From: Collinsella sp. AF08-23
GTDB taxonomy: Bacteria > Actinomycetota > Coriobacteriia > Coriobacteriales > Coriobacteriaceae
DNA: 64,000 bases
Assembly: GCF_003479805.1 (NCBI RefSeq)
Contig: NZ_QUHV01000009.1
Location: 30,100 to 94,099 of the forward strand
Direction: 5' to 3'
The translations under genes were made by a program, and so were the position numbers. The notes under the pieces are model-generated. The model did no database searches. It was not told where the DNA came from and worked only from the letters and a program-made list of their open reading frames with translations. This document shows, in pieces, positions 7,545-14,965 of this stretch. Numbering within the stretch: position 1 is the stretch's first letter; the number at the start of each line of letters is the position of its first letter.

Positions 7545-8432
7545 CTACTCGCCCATGAGCGAGAGCGGACGAATCGAGACATCCGCCGCATCATAGCCGG
7601 CAACCGAACCGTCCCGCTGCGCGACGAGCGCGCGGCCATACCCGTCGACTCCCAAAAACGTCCCCTGCGCTCGCTCCTCGCCGTCGATGGCATATACGCG
7701 CACCCGCTGTCCCACAAAGGCAAGGCAAGCGTTATAAGGTGCCAGAAGGGGTGCCAGAGGACCTTCGGCGCCGCCGCGAACGGGGTCTTCCGCCCATCGG
7801 GCAATGTCATATCCCGGAACGCGCACACCAGGCCTCCCCGACCCGCGGTACGCCGCGGTTTTCCCGTAAGCGGCCTCCCAATCCGAGGCGGCATCCAAGA
7901 TGCGCTTTCGAACGAGCTCTGCCAGGTCCTCGAGCGACGGAGGCGTCATGCCCGGTGCGAGCTCGTCCAACAAGCCCGTCGGATGCAGCGCGGCAATGCT
8001 CCCCGATCGCGTCGATACGACGGGGGCTTCCATGTTCACCCCAATACCGCACACCGCGAAAACGTCCTCGCCCGTTGCGACAAGTTCGGTCAGGATACCA
8101 GCGAGCTTGTGATTACCTACCACGATGTCGTTTGGCCATTTGAGTCGAGCACGGGGACATCCCACCTCGCGAAGTGCCCCCAGGGCGCCCAAGGCGCAGG
8201 CAACGGGCAGGGCGGGCAGGGCCTCGCCCGGGACTTCGGGACGGATGAGGACGGATAGGTACAAGCCACCCTCGGGCGACGCCCAGTCGTGCGAGCGCTG
8301 CCCGCGTCCCGCAGTTTGGACGAGTGCCCTGAGCGCGGCACCATGGGGCGCACCCACGCGGCCGCGCCTCTTCATCTCGGCGTTCGTCGAGGGCACTTCA
8401 GAGCGCAGTTCGATCGGTTCTAGACTGTCCAT
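7545..8432 (-). CDS. birA: Biotin--[biotin carboxyl-carrier protein] ligase
   Basis: A 295-residue biotin protein ligase that adenylates biotin and transfers it to the carrier lysine. Catalytic-domain motifs are visible: TAGRGQRSHDWASPEGGLY (biotin/ATP loop; the usual GRGRxGR appears as GRGQRSH), KWPNDI and KLAGILTE. A C-terminal SH3-like domain is present (GTFLGVDGYGRALV). There is no N-terminal helix-turn-helix, so this is a monofunctional ligase rather than a repressor. A stretch near residues 205-225 looks like an insertion between the domains. The start at 8432 follows GGGGCC; a longer frame upstream lacks support. It converges with the biotin-dependent decarboxylase operon. Confidence 0.88.
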   Translation of the reverse strand: MDSLEPIELRSEVPSTNAEMKRRGRVGAPHGAALRALVQTAGRGQRSHDWASPEGGLYLSVLIRPEVPGEALPALPVACALGALGALREVGCPRARLKWPNDIVVGNHKLAGILTELVATGEDVFAVCGIGVNMEAPVVSTRSGSIAALHPTGLLDELAPGMTPPSLEDLAELVRKRILDAASDWEAAYGKTAAYRGSGRPGVRVPGYDIARWAEDPVRGGAEGPLAPLLAPYNACLAFVGQRVRVYAIDGEERAQGTFLGVDGYGRALVAQRDGSVAGYDAADVSIRPLSLMGE

Positions 8433-8572
8433 AAGGCCCCGCCATCTTCCTCCCCGCTGACGGCCGGTAGACCTCCCACGGATGCCCGGCCAACTGGTAG
8501 CACAACTCGACAAAACTTCGCGAAATCGGGGGGTTTTTCCTAGTTATGCTACCATCCGCACGCCAGCCGGTG

Positions 8573-9142
8573 TCATCTCCCCAACATGCGGAAGAAACGC
8601 TCTTCCCACTGCGCGGCCTCGACGCCGGACTCGGCACATACGCCACGACGGGCAAGCGTGGTGGTCTTGGTGCCGGGCTTCTGCACGCCGCGCATGGTCA
8701 TGCACAGGTGCTCGGCCTCGATGAGCACGATGGCCCCGGCACAGTCGAGATTGTCCATGAGGGCGTCGGCAATCTGGCCGGTGAGCTGCTCTTGCAGCTG
8801 AAGTCGGCGGGCGAACACTTCGACCGTGCGTGCAAGTTTGGAAAGCCCCGCCACGCGCCCATTCGGAATATACCCGATGGTCACCGTGCCGTAAAAGGGC
8901 AGCAGATGATGTTCGCACAGGGAGTAGAACGGGATATCGCGCTCTATGACGAGGCCGCTCTCGGTAACGGAAAAGGTCTTAGATAGATGCGCGGCCGCGC
9001 TTTGATCCATGCCGCCCGCGAGCTCGGCGTACATGCGTGCAACTCGATCGGGCGTCTCGAGGAGCCCTTCACGCGTCGGGTCCTCGCCAATGCCCTCGAG
9101 CAGCAGGCGAACCGCCTCGCACACCTTATCTTGATCGACCAT
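8573..9142 (-). CDS. folE: GTP cyclohydrolase I
   Basis: First enzyme of folate synthesis: GTP to 7,8-dihydroneopterin triphosphate. It has 189 residues, typical length. The zinc ligands are present in [10 protein letters not shown] (Cys and His) and in the later [12 protein letters not shown], with [24 protein letters not shown] between them, as in all canonical FolE proteins. It is the zinc-dependent FolE1 type. It probably forms its own unit downstream of the acetyltransferase gene (75 bp gap); folB lies 6 kb away on the same strand. Confidence 0.95.
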   Translation of the reverse strand: MVDQDKVCEAVRLLLEGIGEDPTREGLLETPDRVARMYAELAGGMDQSAAAHLSKTFSVTESGLVIERDIPFYSLCEHHLLPFYGTVTIGYIPNGRVAGLSKLARTVEVFARRLQLQEQLTGQIADALMDNLDCAGAIVLIEAEHLCMTMRGVQKPGTKTTTLARRGVCAESGVEAAQWEERFFRMLGR

Positions 9143-9217
9143 GTTTCACTCACTTTCCGCAGATAATATCGACAATCGTACCACGCGCCGGAAGACACGA
9201 GCCGCACCATGCGGCCT

Positions 9218-9832
9218 CTACACCCAATGCTGTGGGTAGCGCTCCCAATAGCCCGAGTAGGTTGACGCATCGGGCGCGAAGTCGATTTGACAGAGTTTGA
9301 ATACCACGTCAATGCCCTTGGGCTGCCAGTGCTCTCGATACGAATAGCGATATGTCATGCCACAGTGCTCCATCACGCGACCAGATGCCGGGTTGAGCTC
9401 ATCGTGCGTCGCCGTGACGAATGGATAGCCCGCTCGGCGAGCCTCACCGAGCATCGCTCGCACCGCCTCGGTCGCGAAACCTTGGCTCTGCGCATCGCGA
9501 GCCAGGGCGTACCCCATATCATATGCGTCGCCCTCAGCGTCGATGCTCACGAAGCCGAGCAACTCGCCCGCCTCTACGCGGCCGCGCTTGCGGCAAATCG
9601 CGCAATGCATGTCGAGCGGCAGCCCATCCGAGCGGCGTTCGTCCGCGTCGGCCGCGCGATACCATCGCAGGTAATTCTCCTCAAGATAGCTCGCCGTATC
9701 TGCCACACTCCCGTGCACGGCGTACGGCAAGAAACGATTCACCTGCGCATCGCTCATCATGGGGAACAGCGCCGACGCGTCCGCCTCGGTAAAGCGACGC
9801 AGCACGAGCCTATCTGTCTCCAACGTTCGCAT
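9218..9832 (-). CDS. GNAT family N-acetyltransferase
   Basis: A 204-residue RimJ/RimL-like acetyltransferase. It starts with RTLETDRLVLRRFTEADASALF, the hallmark N-terminus of this subfamily, and has the acetyl-CoA binding segment DMGYALARDAQSQGFATEAV near residue 105 and the late NPASGRVMEHCGM helix. The start at 9832 has a GGGGAG ribosome binding site. Members acetylate protein N-termini, small amines or antibiotics, and the substrate cannot be predicted here. No operon partner is obvious. Confidence 0.85.
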   Translation of the reverse strand: MRTLETDRLVLRRFTEADASALFPMMSDAQVNRFLPYAVHGSVADTASYLEENYLRWYRAADADERRSDGLPLDMHCAICRKRGRVEAGELLGFVSIDAEGDAYDMGYALARDAQSQGFATEAVRAMLGEARRAGYPFVTATHDELNPASGRVMEHCGMTYRYSYREHWQPKGIDVVFKLCQIDFAPDASTYSGYWERYPQHWV

Positions 9833-9941
9833 CGTCTCCCCTTTCCCGTGCGCCACATGCCGTGGTGACACACATCAAACGCCACCGACTGCCGCGATGC
9901 CGTGACCACCGCGCGGCCCATCCCGTCCTCGCCGACCGCGC

Positions 9942-10523
9942 CTACATCGAATGCGCTGCGTACACCTCGGCGTCCCTCCACAGACGCACAGCGTCCGCGG
10001 GGGCCTCCCCCGCAGCGAGCGCGGCGAGCGTGGCGGGCATGTCGATGATGCGCTGGTTGGACGAACCGCGAAAACGCAGCGTGATGTCGTGCAGGTCTTG
10101 GACGAAGGGGCCATCCACCAGCACGTCGATGCAGGCAAGCAAGCGGTCGGTGAACTCCGTATGGTGTCGCCCACCCGCCACGAGCTCGCGGTCCCATGTG
10201 TCGCCTGTAAAGCACCAGATGGTCTTGCCGCAGCTGCGCGGGAACTCCTTGCGAACGCGCTCCACGAACTCGACCAGGCCCTCTTGGTTCTCGGGCTCCA
10301 TGGGCTCGCCGCCCAACAGCGTCAGCCCGTCCACGTAATCGGGGCGCAGGCTCCCGATGATCTCGTCGGCCACCTCGGCCGTGAAGGGCTTGCCCGCGGC
10401 GAAGTTCCACGCCACCTCGTTAAAGCAATTCTTACACCCACGGCGGCACCCGCTCACAAACAGCGTCGTACGAACCCCCTCGCCGTTGGCGATATCGAAA
10501 TGCTTGATCTCTGCGTAGTTCAT
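9942..10523 (-). CDS. nrdG: Anaerobic ribonucleoside-triphosphate reductase activating protein
   Basis: Radical SAM activase of 193 residues that installs the glycyl radical on NrdD under anoxic conditions. The iron-sulfur cluster motif CxxxCxxC is present as CRRGCKNC (about residues 26-33), followed by the radical-SAM GGEP motif in LTLLGGEPM. The start at 10523 is preceded by GGAGGGG. It lies 33 bp downstream of nrdD and is clearly co-transcribed with it. Confidence 0.93.
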   Translation of the reverse strand: MNYAEIKHFDIANGEGVRTTLFVSGCRRGCKNCFNEVAWNFAAGKPFTAEVADEIIGSLRPDYVDGLTLLGGEPMEPENQEGLVEFVERVRKEFPRSCGKTIWCFTGDTWDRELVAGGRHHTEFTDRLLACIDVLVDGPFVQDLHDITLRFRGSSNQRIIDMPATLAALAAGEAPADAVRLWRDAEVYAAHSM

Positions 10524-10556
10524 AACGCCGCCCCTCCGGCCCATCGGGATCGCCCT

Positions 10557-12779
10557 CTACAGATGCAGCACGCGATCGCGGATCTCCTCCGTGCGGCCCT
10601 GGTTCCAGAACTGCGTGCCGATGTAGCCGCAGGTGCGGCGGGCGACATTCAGCGTCTCCTGGTTGCGATTGCCGCAATGCGGGCACTCCCACACCAGCTT
10701 GCCGTCGTCCTCGACGATCTTGATCTCGCCGTCGTAGCCGCACTCCTGGCAGTAGTCGCTCTTGGTGTTGAGCTCCGCGTACATGATGTTGTCGTAGATG
10801 TACTGCATGACGCGGATGACCGCCTTGAGGTTGTCCTGCATGTTGGGCACCTCGACGTAGGAGATGGCGCCGCCCGGGGACAGGCGCTGGAACTGGCTCT
10901 CGAACTTGAGCTTGTCGAAGGCGTCGATCTCCTCCGAGACATGGACGTGGTAGCTGTTGGTGATGTAGCCCTTGTCCGTCACGCCGGGGATGATGCCGAA
11001 GCGGCGCTGCAGGCACTTGGAGAACTTGTAGGTGGTCGACTCCAGCGGGGTGCCGTAGATGGAGTAGTCGATGTCCTCCGCGGCCTTCCACTCGTTGCAC
11101 TTGTCGTTCATGCGCTGCATGACCGCCATGGCGAACGGCGTGCCCTTCTCATCGGTGTGGCTGGCGCCCGTCATGAACTTCACGCACTCGTACAGGCCGG
11201 CATAGCCGAGGCTGATGGTCGAGTAGCCGCCAAAAAGCAGCTTGTCGATCTTCTCGCCCTTGTCCAGGCGCGCCAGAGCACCGTACTGCCACAAAATGGG
11301 CGCGGCGTCGGACAGGGTGCCCAGAAGGCGCTCATGGCGGCAGCGCAGGGCGCGATGACACAGCTCCAGACGCTCATCGAAGATTTCCCAAAACTTGTCC
11401 ATGTCGCCCTGCGAGGAGAGCGCGACGTCGGGCAGGTTGATGGTCACGACGCCCTGGTTGAAGCGACCATAGTACTTGGGCTTGCCGGGCTCGTAGTTCT
11501 TGGCGCGGGCCACGTTGTCATACCCGTTGCCGGAGCGATCGGGCGTGAGGAAGCTGCGGCAGCCCATGCAGGTGTAGCAATCGCCGTTGCCCTCGGTCTC
11601 ACCCTTTGAGAGCTTGAACTCGCGCATCTTCTTCTCGGAGATGTAATCGGGCACCATGCGCTTGGCGGTGCACTTGGCCGCGAGCTGGGTCAGGTAGAAG
11701 TACTCGGAGCCCTCGCGGACGTTATCCTCCTCGAGGACGTAGATGAGCTTGGGGAACGCGGGGGTGACCCACACGCCCGCCTCGTTCTTCACGCCCTCGT
11801 AGCGCTGGCGCAGGGTCTCCTCGATGATCATGGCAAGATCGCGCTTCTCGGCCTCGCTGCGGGCCTCATTGAGGTACATGAACACCGTCACAAAGGGCGC
11901 CTGGCCGTTGGTGGTCATGAGGGTGACGACCTGATACTGGATGGTCTGCACGCCACGGCGGATCTCATCGCGCAGGCGGGTCTCCACGACCTCGGACACC
12001 TTCTCCTCGGGGGCATCCACGCCAAGCTCGACGAGCTCCGCCTCGACCTGACGACGGATCTTCTGACGGCTGACCTCGACGAACGGTGCGAGGTGCGTGA
12101 GCGAGATGGACTGGCCGCCATACTGACAGGAGGCGACCTGGGCGATGATCTGCGTGGCGATATTGCAGGCGGTGGAGAAGCTGTGGGGGCGCTCAATGAG
12201 CGTGCCGGAAATGACCGTGCCGTTCTGCAGCATGTCCTCAAGGTTCACGAGGTCGCAGTTATGCATATGCTGGGCGAAGTAATCGGAGTCGTGGAAGTGG
12301 ATGATGCCCTCGTTGTGGGCCTCAACGACCTCGGCGGGAAGCAGGACGCGCTGCGTGAGGTCCTTGGAAACCTCACCGGCCATGTAATCGCGCTGCACCG
12401 AATTGACGGTCGGGTTCTTGTTGGAGTTCTCCTGCTTGACTTCCTCGTTGTTGCACTCGATGAGTGACAGGATCTTGTCGTCGGTGGTGTTCTTCTGGCG
12501 CTTGAGGCCCTGCACGTAACGGTAGATGATGTAACGACGGGCGACTTCGAAGCGGTCGAGGGCCATAAGCTCATCCTCGACCATGTCCTGGATCTCCTCG
12601 ACGGAGACCGTGTGGCCGGCCTCTTCGCAGCGGTCGGCGACGTTTTCCGCGGCGTAGCGAACCTGACGATCGGTGAGGCGCTCACTGCTCTTGACCTCAC
12701 TGTTGGCGCCGTTGATGGCGTTGATGATCTTCTGGAGGTCAAACGTGACCTCGGAACCGCTGCGCTTGATGATCTTCAT
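10557..12779 (-). CDS. nrdD: Anaerobic (class III) ribonucleoside-triphosphate reductase
   Basis: A 740-residue glycyl-radical enzyme that reduces ribonucleotides to deoxyribonucleotides without oxygen. It begins with an ATP-cone allosteric domain (IIKRSGSEVTFDLQKIINAI, residues 2-90). It ends with the glycyl radical loop RRTCGYIG and, before it, a zinc site of two CxxC pairs (CQEC and CPHC). The start at 12779 has a GGAGGAG site; the longer upstream frame has no ribosome binding site and would cover the promoter leader. nrdG follows. NrdR-box-like sequences lie upstream. It is the only reductase in the window and indicates anaerobic growth. Confidence 0.96.
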   Translation of the reverse strand: MKIIKRSGSEVTFDLQKIINAINGANSEVKSSERLTDRQVRYAAENVADRCEEAGHTVSVEEIQDMVEDELMALDRFEVARRYIIYRYVQGLKRQKNTTDDKILSLIECNNEEVKQENSNKNPTVNSVQRDYMAGEVSKDLTQRVLLPAEVVEAHNEGIIHFHDSDYFAQHMHNCDLVNLEDMLQNGTVISGTLIERPHSFSTACNIATQIIAQVASCQYGGQSISLTHLAPFVEVSRQKIRRQVEAELVELGVDAPEEKVSEVVETRLRDEIRRGVQTIQYQVVTLMTTNGQAPFVTVFMYLNEARSEAEKRDLAMIIEETLRQRYEGVKNEAGVWVTPAFPKLIYVLEEDNVREGSEYFYLTQLAAKCTAKRMVPDYISEKKMREFKLSKGETEGNGDCYTCMGCRSFLTPDRSGNGYDNVARAKNYEPGKPKYYGRFNQGVVTINLPDVALSSQGDMDKFWEIFDERLELCHRALRCRHERLLGTLSDAAPILWQYGALARLDKGEKIDKLLFGGYSTISLGYAGLYECVKFMTGASHTDEKGTPFAMAVMQRMNDKCNEWKAAEDIDYSIYGTPLESTTYKFSKCLQRRFGIIPGVTDKGYITNSYHVHVSEEIDAFDKLKFESQFQRLSPGGAISYVEVPNMQDNLKAVIRVMQYIYDNIMYAELNTKSDYCQECGYDGEIKIVEDDGKLVWECPHCGNRNQETLNVARRTCGYIGTQFWNQGRTEEIRDRVLHL

Positions 12780-12942
12780 GTGACTCCTCCGCGACCCAAG
12801 CTTGCTCGTGACTTCGTTACGGGATAGGAAAGCCCCGGCCCCACGCATTTGCATATGGCAGCGGGGTCGAGGCTCATCATTGCCTTTCACAAGTATGATA
12901 CGGCATTTTGTCATCAATATCTGGTGACATCCGTAAACGGAA

Positions 12943-12958
12943 TCACTATATGTTGTGT
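12943..12958 (-). promoter_or_regulatory. NrdR-box-like operator over the nrdDG -10 region
   Basis: On the minus strand the 16 bases read ACACAACATATAGTGA and match 14 of 16 positions of the NrdR consensus acaCwAtATaTwGtgt. The box overlaps the -10 element of the promoter just upstream of nrdD, as expected for repression by NrdR. No nrdR gene is in the window. Confidence 0.6.
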
Positions 12959-12971
12959 TTTAGCAGGTCAA
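12945..12971 (-). promoter_or_regulatory. Candidate sigma-A promoter of nrdDG
   Basis: On the minus strand, TTGACC (12966-12971) and TATAGT (12945-12950) are separated by 15 bp; shifting the -10 by a base or two gives 16-17 bp. The leader to the nrdD start is about 160 bases. The -10 lies inside the NrdR-like box. Confidence 0.55.
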
Positions 12972-12987
12972 CAGCAATGTGCTTTTT

Positions 12988-13131
12988 TTACCTCTCATTC
13001 ACAGTTGCAAAAATCGCACGCTTAGTAGAAGAGGGCTCACCCTCCCCCACCTGCATTGATGCCAAAATGCGCGCGGGAGCCGCAACCGAGGTGTCCACAA
13101 GTTCTCCGCCAGTCGCCGACAAGTGGAACAA
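12988..13131 (-). CDS. Possible 47-residue leader peptide upstream of nrdD
   Basis: An open frame starting with TTG and preceded by GAGGG at 13137-13141 or so, ending TAA just upstream of the nrdD promoter. The composition is protein-like (HLSATGGELVDTSVAAPARI, then a Glu/Lys-rich tail), and third codon positions are moderately GC-rich. It has no membrane segment and no recognised domain. It lies between two NrdR-box-like sites, so it may belong to the nrd regulon, or it may be chance or a gene remnant. There is no start other than TTG, which lowers confidence. Confidence 0.3.
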   Translation of the reverse strand: MFHLSATGGELVDTSVAAPARILASMQVGEGEPSSTKRAIFATVNER

Positions 13132-13155
13132 GAGACCCTCACCATAACCGCAGGA

Positions 13156-13171
13156 AGCCTATATGTTGTGA
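13156..13171 (-). promoter_or_regulatory. Second, weaker NrdR-box-like site
   Basis: It shares the 12-mer CACAACATATAG with the box at 12943 in the same orientation (12 of 16 consensus positions). It lies 213 bp further upstream, before the small open frame at 12988-13131. The spacing is unlike the usual 30-33 bp NrdR box pairs. Confidence 0.4.
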
Positions 13172-13205
13172 TTGAGCGTATGAACTTGCAATTAGACTCA
13201 TGCTG

Positions 13206-13233
13206 AAAAAAGGGCACCTCGTTGGATGCCCTT
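13206..13233 (-). terminator. Terminator of the Val-Gly-Cys tRNA cluster
   Basis: On the minus strand AAGGGCA and TGCCCTT form a stem with a 10-nt loop, followed by TTTTTC. It lies 12 bases beyond the tRNA-Cys CCA. A similar hairpin follows the plus-strand cluster. Confidence 0.8.
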
Positions 13234-13244
13234 CTTAAACCATA

Positions 13245-13318
13245 TGGAGGCGAAGCCCGGATTCGAACCGGGGGTAAAGGCTTTGCAGGCCTCTGCCTTA
13301 CCACTTGGCCACTTCGCC
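13245..13318 (-). tRNA. tRNA-Cys(GCA)
   Basis: A cloverleaf with acceptor GGCGAAG/CTTCGCC, anticodon loop CTGCAAA (anticodon GCA), T-arm GGTTCGAATCC, U at the discriminator position and an encoded CCA. It is the last gene of a three-tRNA minus-strand transcript. Confidence 0.95.
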
Positions 13319-13328
13319 TTATATGCAA

Positions 13329-13350
13329 AGGGCCGATTGAAATCGGCCCT
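13329..13350. repeat. Spacer hairpin between tRNA-Gly and tRNA-Cys (minus-strand copy)
   Basis: A 10-bp perfect inverted repeat (AGGGCCGATT and AATCGGCCCT) with a 2-nt loop in the spacer between the two tRNAs. The plus-strand cluster has the equivalent hairpin (AGAGCCGATT) at 13946-13969. This shows the two Gly-Cys pairs arose by duplication including the spacer. It may guide RNase processing of the precursor. Confidence 0.7.
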
Positions 13351-13361
13351 GGCGCATATAA

Positions 13362-13437
13362 TGGAGCGGACAACGGGGCTCGAACCCGCGACCCCAACCT
13401 TGGCAAGGTTGTGCTCTACCAACTGAGCCATGTCCGC
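13362..13437 (-). tRNA. tRNA-Gly(GCC)
   Basis: Acceptor GCGGACA/TGTCCGC, anticodon loop TTGCCAA (anticodon GCC), T-arm GGTTCGAGCC, U discriminator and encoded CCA. The body is identical to the plus-strand copy at 13860. Confidence 0.96.
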
Positions 13438-13440
13438 TTA

Positions 13441-13515
<75 letters not shown>

Positions 13516-13543
13516 AACTCAGGTGCGCATCAGCGCGGGGATT

Positions 13544-13573
13544 AATATAGCCCAGATACGAGCGTTCGGTCAA
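13544..13573 (-). promoter_or_regulatory. Promoter of the Val-Gly-Cys tRNA cluster
   Basis: On the minus strand, TTGACC (13568-13573) and TATATT (13544-13549) are separated by 18 bp, directly upstream of tRNA-Val. Confidence 0.75.
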
Positions 13574-13818
13574 CAACTTTTTCCATCTTTTTTAAAATTG
13601 TTTGAAACAGCAGTCTAATCTCGGGTTTTACGCAGATTACCGCGCACCGATCTCGAGGAGGATGCCTGCGACTCACGCAAGCCAACGAGCCCTGCGGCAA
13701 GAACTCGTCGCCGCGGCACCGGTGCGGACTTGTCGCGGCGTGCCCGTGAGGACAGGCGGTCGCTGTCTGGACGACCCCAAGGATCACCCCAGCAGCGTAA
13801 ACAATCATGAAAAATGAC
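13574..13818. other. Intergenic stretch between divergent tRNA promoters
   Basis: About 245 bases between the two tRNA promoters. An AT-rich part (13574-13620) precedes a GC-rich part with short CCGCGGC and CGCCGCGGC palindromic words. No convincing gene, start signal or RNA structure was seen. Confidence 0.5.
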
Positions 13819-13847
13819 TTGCACATTATCGTCTGATTGCGTATAGT
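13819..13847 (+). promoter_or_regulatory. Promoter of the plus-strand Gly-Cys tRNA pair
   Basis: TTGCAC (13819-13824) and TATAGT (13842-13847) with exactly 17 bp between them, ending 12 bases before tRNA-Gly. Confidence 0.82.
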
Positions 13848-13859
13848 ACTTTCTCGCAA

Positions 13860-13935
13860 GCGGACATGGCTCAGTTGGTAGAGCACAACCTTGCCAAGGT
13901 TGGGGTCGCGGGTTCGAGCCCCGTTGTCCGCTCCA
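13860..13935 (+). tRNA. tRNA-Gly(GCC), second copy
   Basis: Same sequence as the minus-strand tRNA-Gly(GCC): acceptor GCGGACA/TGTCCGC, anticodon GCC, encoded CCA. Confidence 0.96.
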
Positions 13936-13945
13936 TCGTTTGTAA

Positions 13946-13969
13946 AGAGCCGATTGAAGAATCGGCTCT
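13946..13969. repeat. Spacer hairpin between tRNA-Gly and tRNA-Cys (plus-strand copy)
   Basis: A 10-bp inverted repeat (AGAGCCGATT and AATCGGCTCT) with a 4-nt loop. It is homologous to 13329-13350 with one compensated base-pair change, so the stem itself seems to be preserved. Confidence 0.7.
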
Positions 13970-13977
13970 ATTCATTC

Positions 13978-14051
13978 GGCGGCTTGGCCAAGTGGTAAGG
14001 CAGAGGCCTGCAAAGCCTTTACCCCCGGTTCGAATCCGGGAGCCGCCTCCA
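13978..14051 (+). tRNA. tRNA-Cys(GCA), second copy
   Basis: Anticodon GCA and the same core as the minus-strand copy, but the acceptor stem has changed on both sides (GGCGGCT/AGCCGCC instead of GGCGAAG/CTTCGCC), so pairing is retained. Encoded CCA. Confidence 0.95.
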
Positions 14052-14064
14052 TATGATTTGATTG

Positions 14065-14089
14065 AGGGCATCCTTTGGGGTGCCCTTTT
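14065..14089 (+). terminator. Terminator of the plus-strand tRNA pair
   Basis: AGGGCA and TGCCCT form a stem with a 10-nt loop, followed by T residues. It is similar to the hairpin ending the minus-strand cluster. Confidence 0.75.
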
Positions 14090-14184
14090 CCGTACCAGAC
14101 CATGCTCGTCAAGAGGGGTCATTGCCCAGGCGCCAAAACAAAACCAGTGGCAACGAATGCGATCCCCGCCCCGCCGCAGGAGCA

Positions 14185-14913
14185 TCAAGCGATCATCTTG
14201 ATAAGGCGCACCTGCGTGCCAGGCGCGTCGACGCGACGGCGCACGTCGACGCTATCGACCAACATGCGCATGAGTCGGATGCCGCGACCGCGCTCTCGAC
14301 TCTCTGGAGGTTCCTCGCCGTCCGCGATCTCGAATCCGCACCCGCAATCACGCACCTCGATCACCACGCGGTCGGTGTAGGCGATCACCGTCATGGTGCT
14401 CCCCTTGCCGCCGCAGGCATGATCGTAGGCATTCGACAGCGCTTCGCCCGCCGCCAAAGCGGTGTCGAAGCAGTCATCGCGCGACAGCGGCAGGCCACCC
14501 AGCAACTCAGCGATGCGGTGCCGGTACATGCCCAGGTTCTCGACGCCGGGTCGAATGGCGAGCGTTTTGCTCCACAGGGGCGGCGCATCGGGCGCAAGCA
14601 CCGGAATAGGCGGCTTTTCTGCGGCCGAAACATGCAGGGCGTCCAGCAGGCGGGCGATCTGGAGAAAGCGAACCACCTGGGGAGAGGTGTTCACCAGCGA
14701 GAGCAGCCCTTCGCGATCGAATAGCGTCCGCGCGCGCACGAGCAGGAACGCCAGCCCCGTCGAGTCGATGAAACTCACATTCTGGCAGTTCACCAGAATG
14801 CGCCGTACCCCGTTTTCGATGAGGGCATCGACCTGCTCACGCAGGCGCGGTACCGAAGCGATATCGATATCGCCCGCCGGGGCGATTACGGCTATGTCAT
14901 TCCACTCGTTCAT
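14185..14913 (-). CDS. STAS-HATPase fusion: anti-sigma antagonist joined to anti-sigma-type kinase
   Basis: A 242-residue protein joining two partner-switching modules that are usually separate. Residues 1-100 are a STAS domain (SpoIIAA/RsbV-like) with the FIDSTGLAF loop, whose Ser51 is the expected phosphorylation site. Residues 115-242 are a GHKL ATPase (RsbW/SpoIIAB-like) with N-box GEALSNAYDHA (Glu157, Asn161), G1 DCGCGF and G2 GRGIRLM. It sits 52 bp downstream of the PP2C phosphatase gene and is probably co-transcribed with it. In known systems the kinase phosphorylates the STAS serine and the phosphatase reverses this. No sigma factor is adjacent, so the target is unknown. Confidence 0.88.
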   Translation of the reverse strand: MNEWNDIAVIAPAGDIDIASVPRLREQVDALIENGVRRILVNCQNVSFIDSTGLAFLLVRARTLFDREGLLSLVNTSPQVVRFLQIARLLDALHVSAAEKPPIPVLAPDAPPLWSKTLAIRPGVENLGMYRHRIAELLGGLPLSRDDCFDTALAAGEALSNAYDHACGGKGSTMTVIAYTDRVVIEVRDCGCGFEIADGEEPPESRERGRGIRLMRMLVDSVDVRRRVDAPGTQVRLIKMIA

Positions 14914-14965
14914 GTTGCTATGGTTCCCCGTTCACCGTCCACCGATACCCTCGCACGCAAACGCA

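Noticed and set aside
9951..11609. A 552-residue plus-strand open frame opposite nrdDG
   Set aside because: It is the antisense of nrdD/nrdG, with low-complexity His/Asp/Leu composition typical of reverse-strand shadows in high-GC DNA.
10557..12917. A longer NrdD start 46 codons upstream
   Set aside because: No ribosome binding site there, and it would place coding sequence across the leader; the ATP-cone begins right after the start at 12779.
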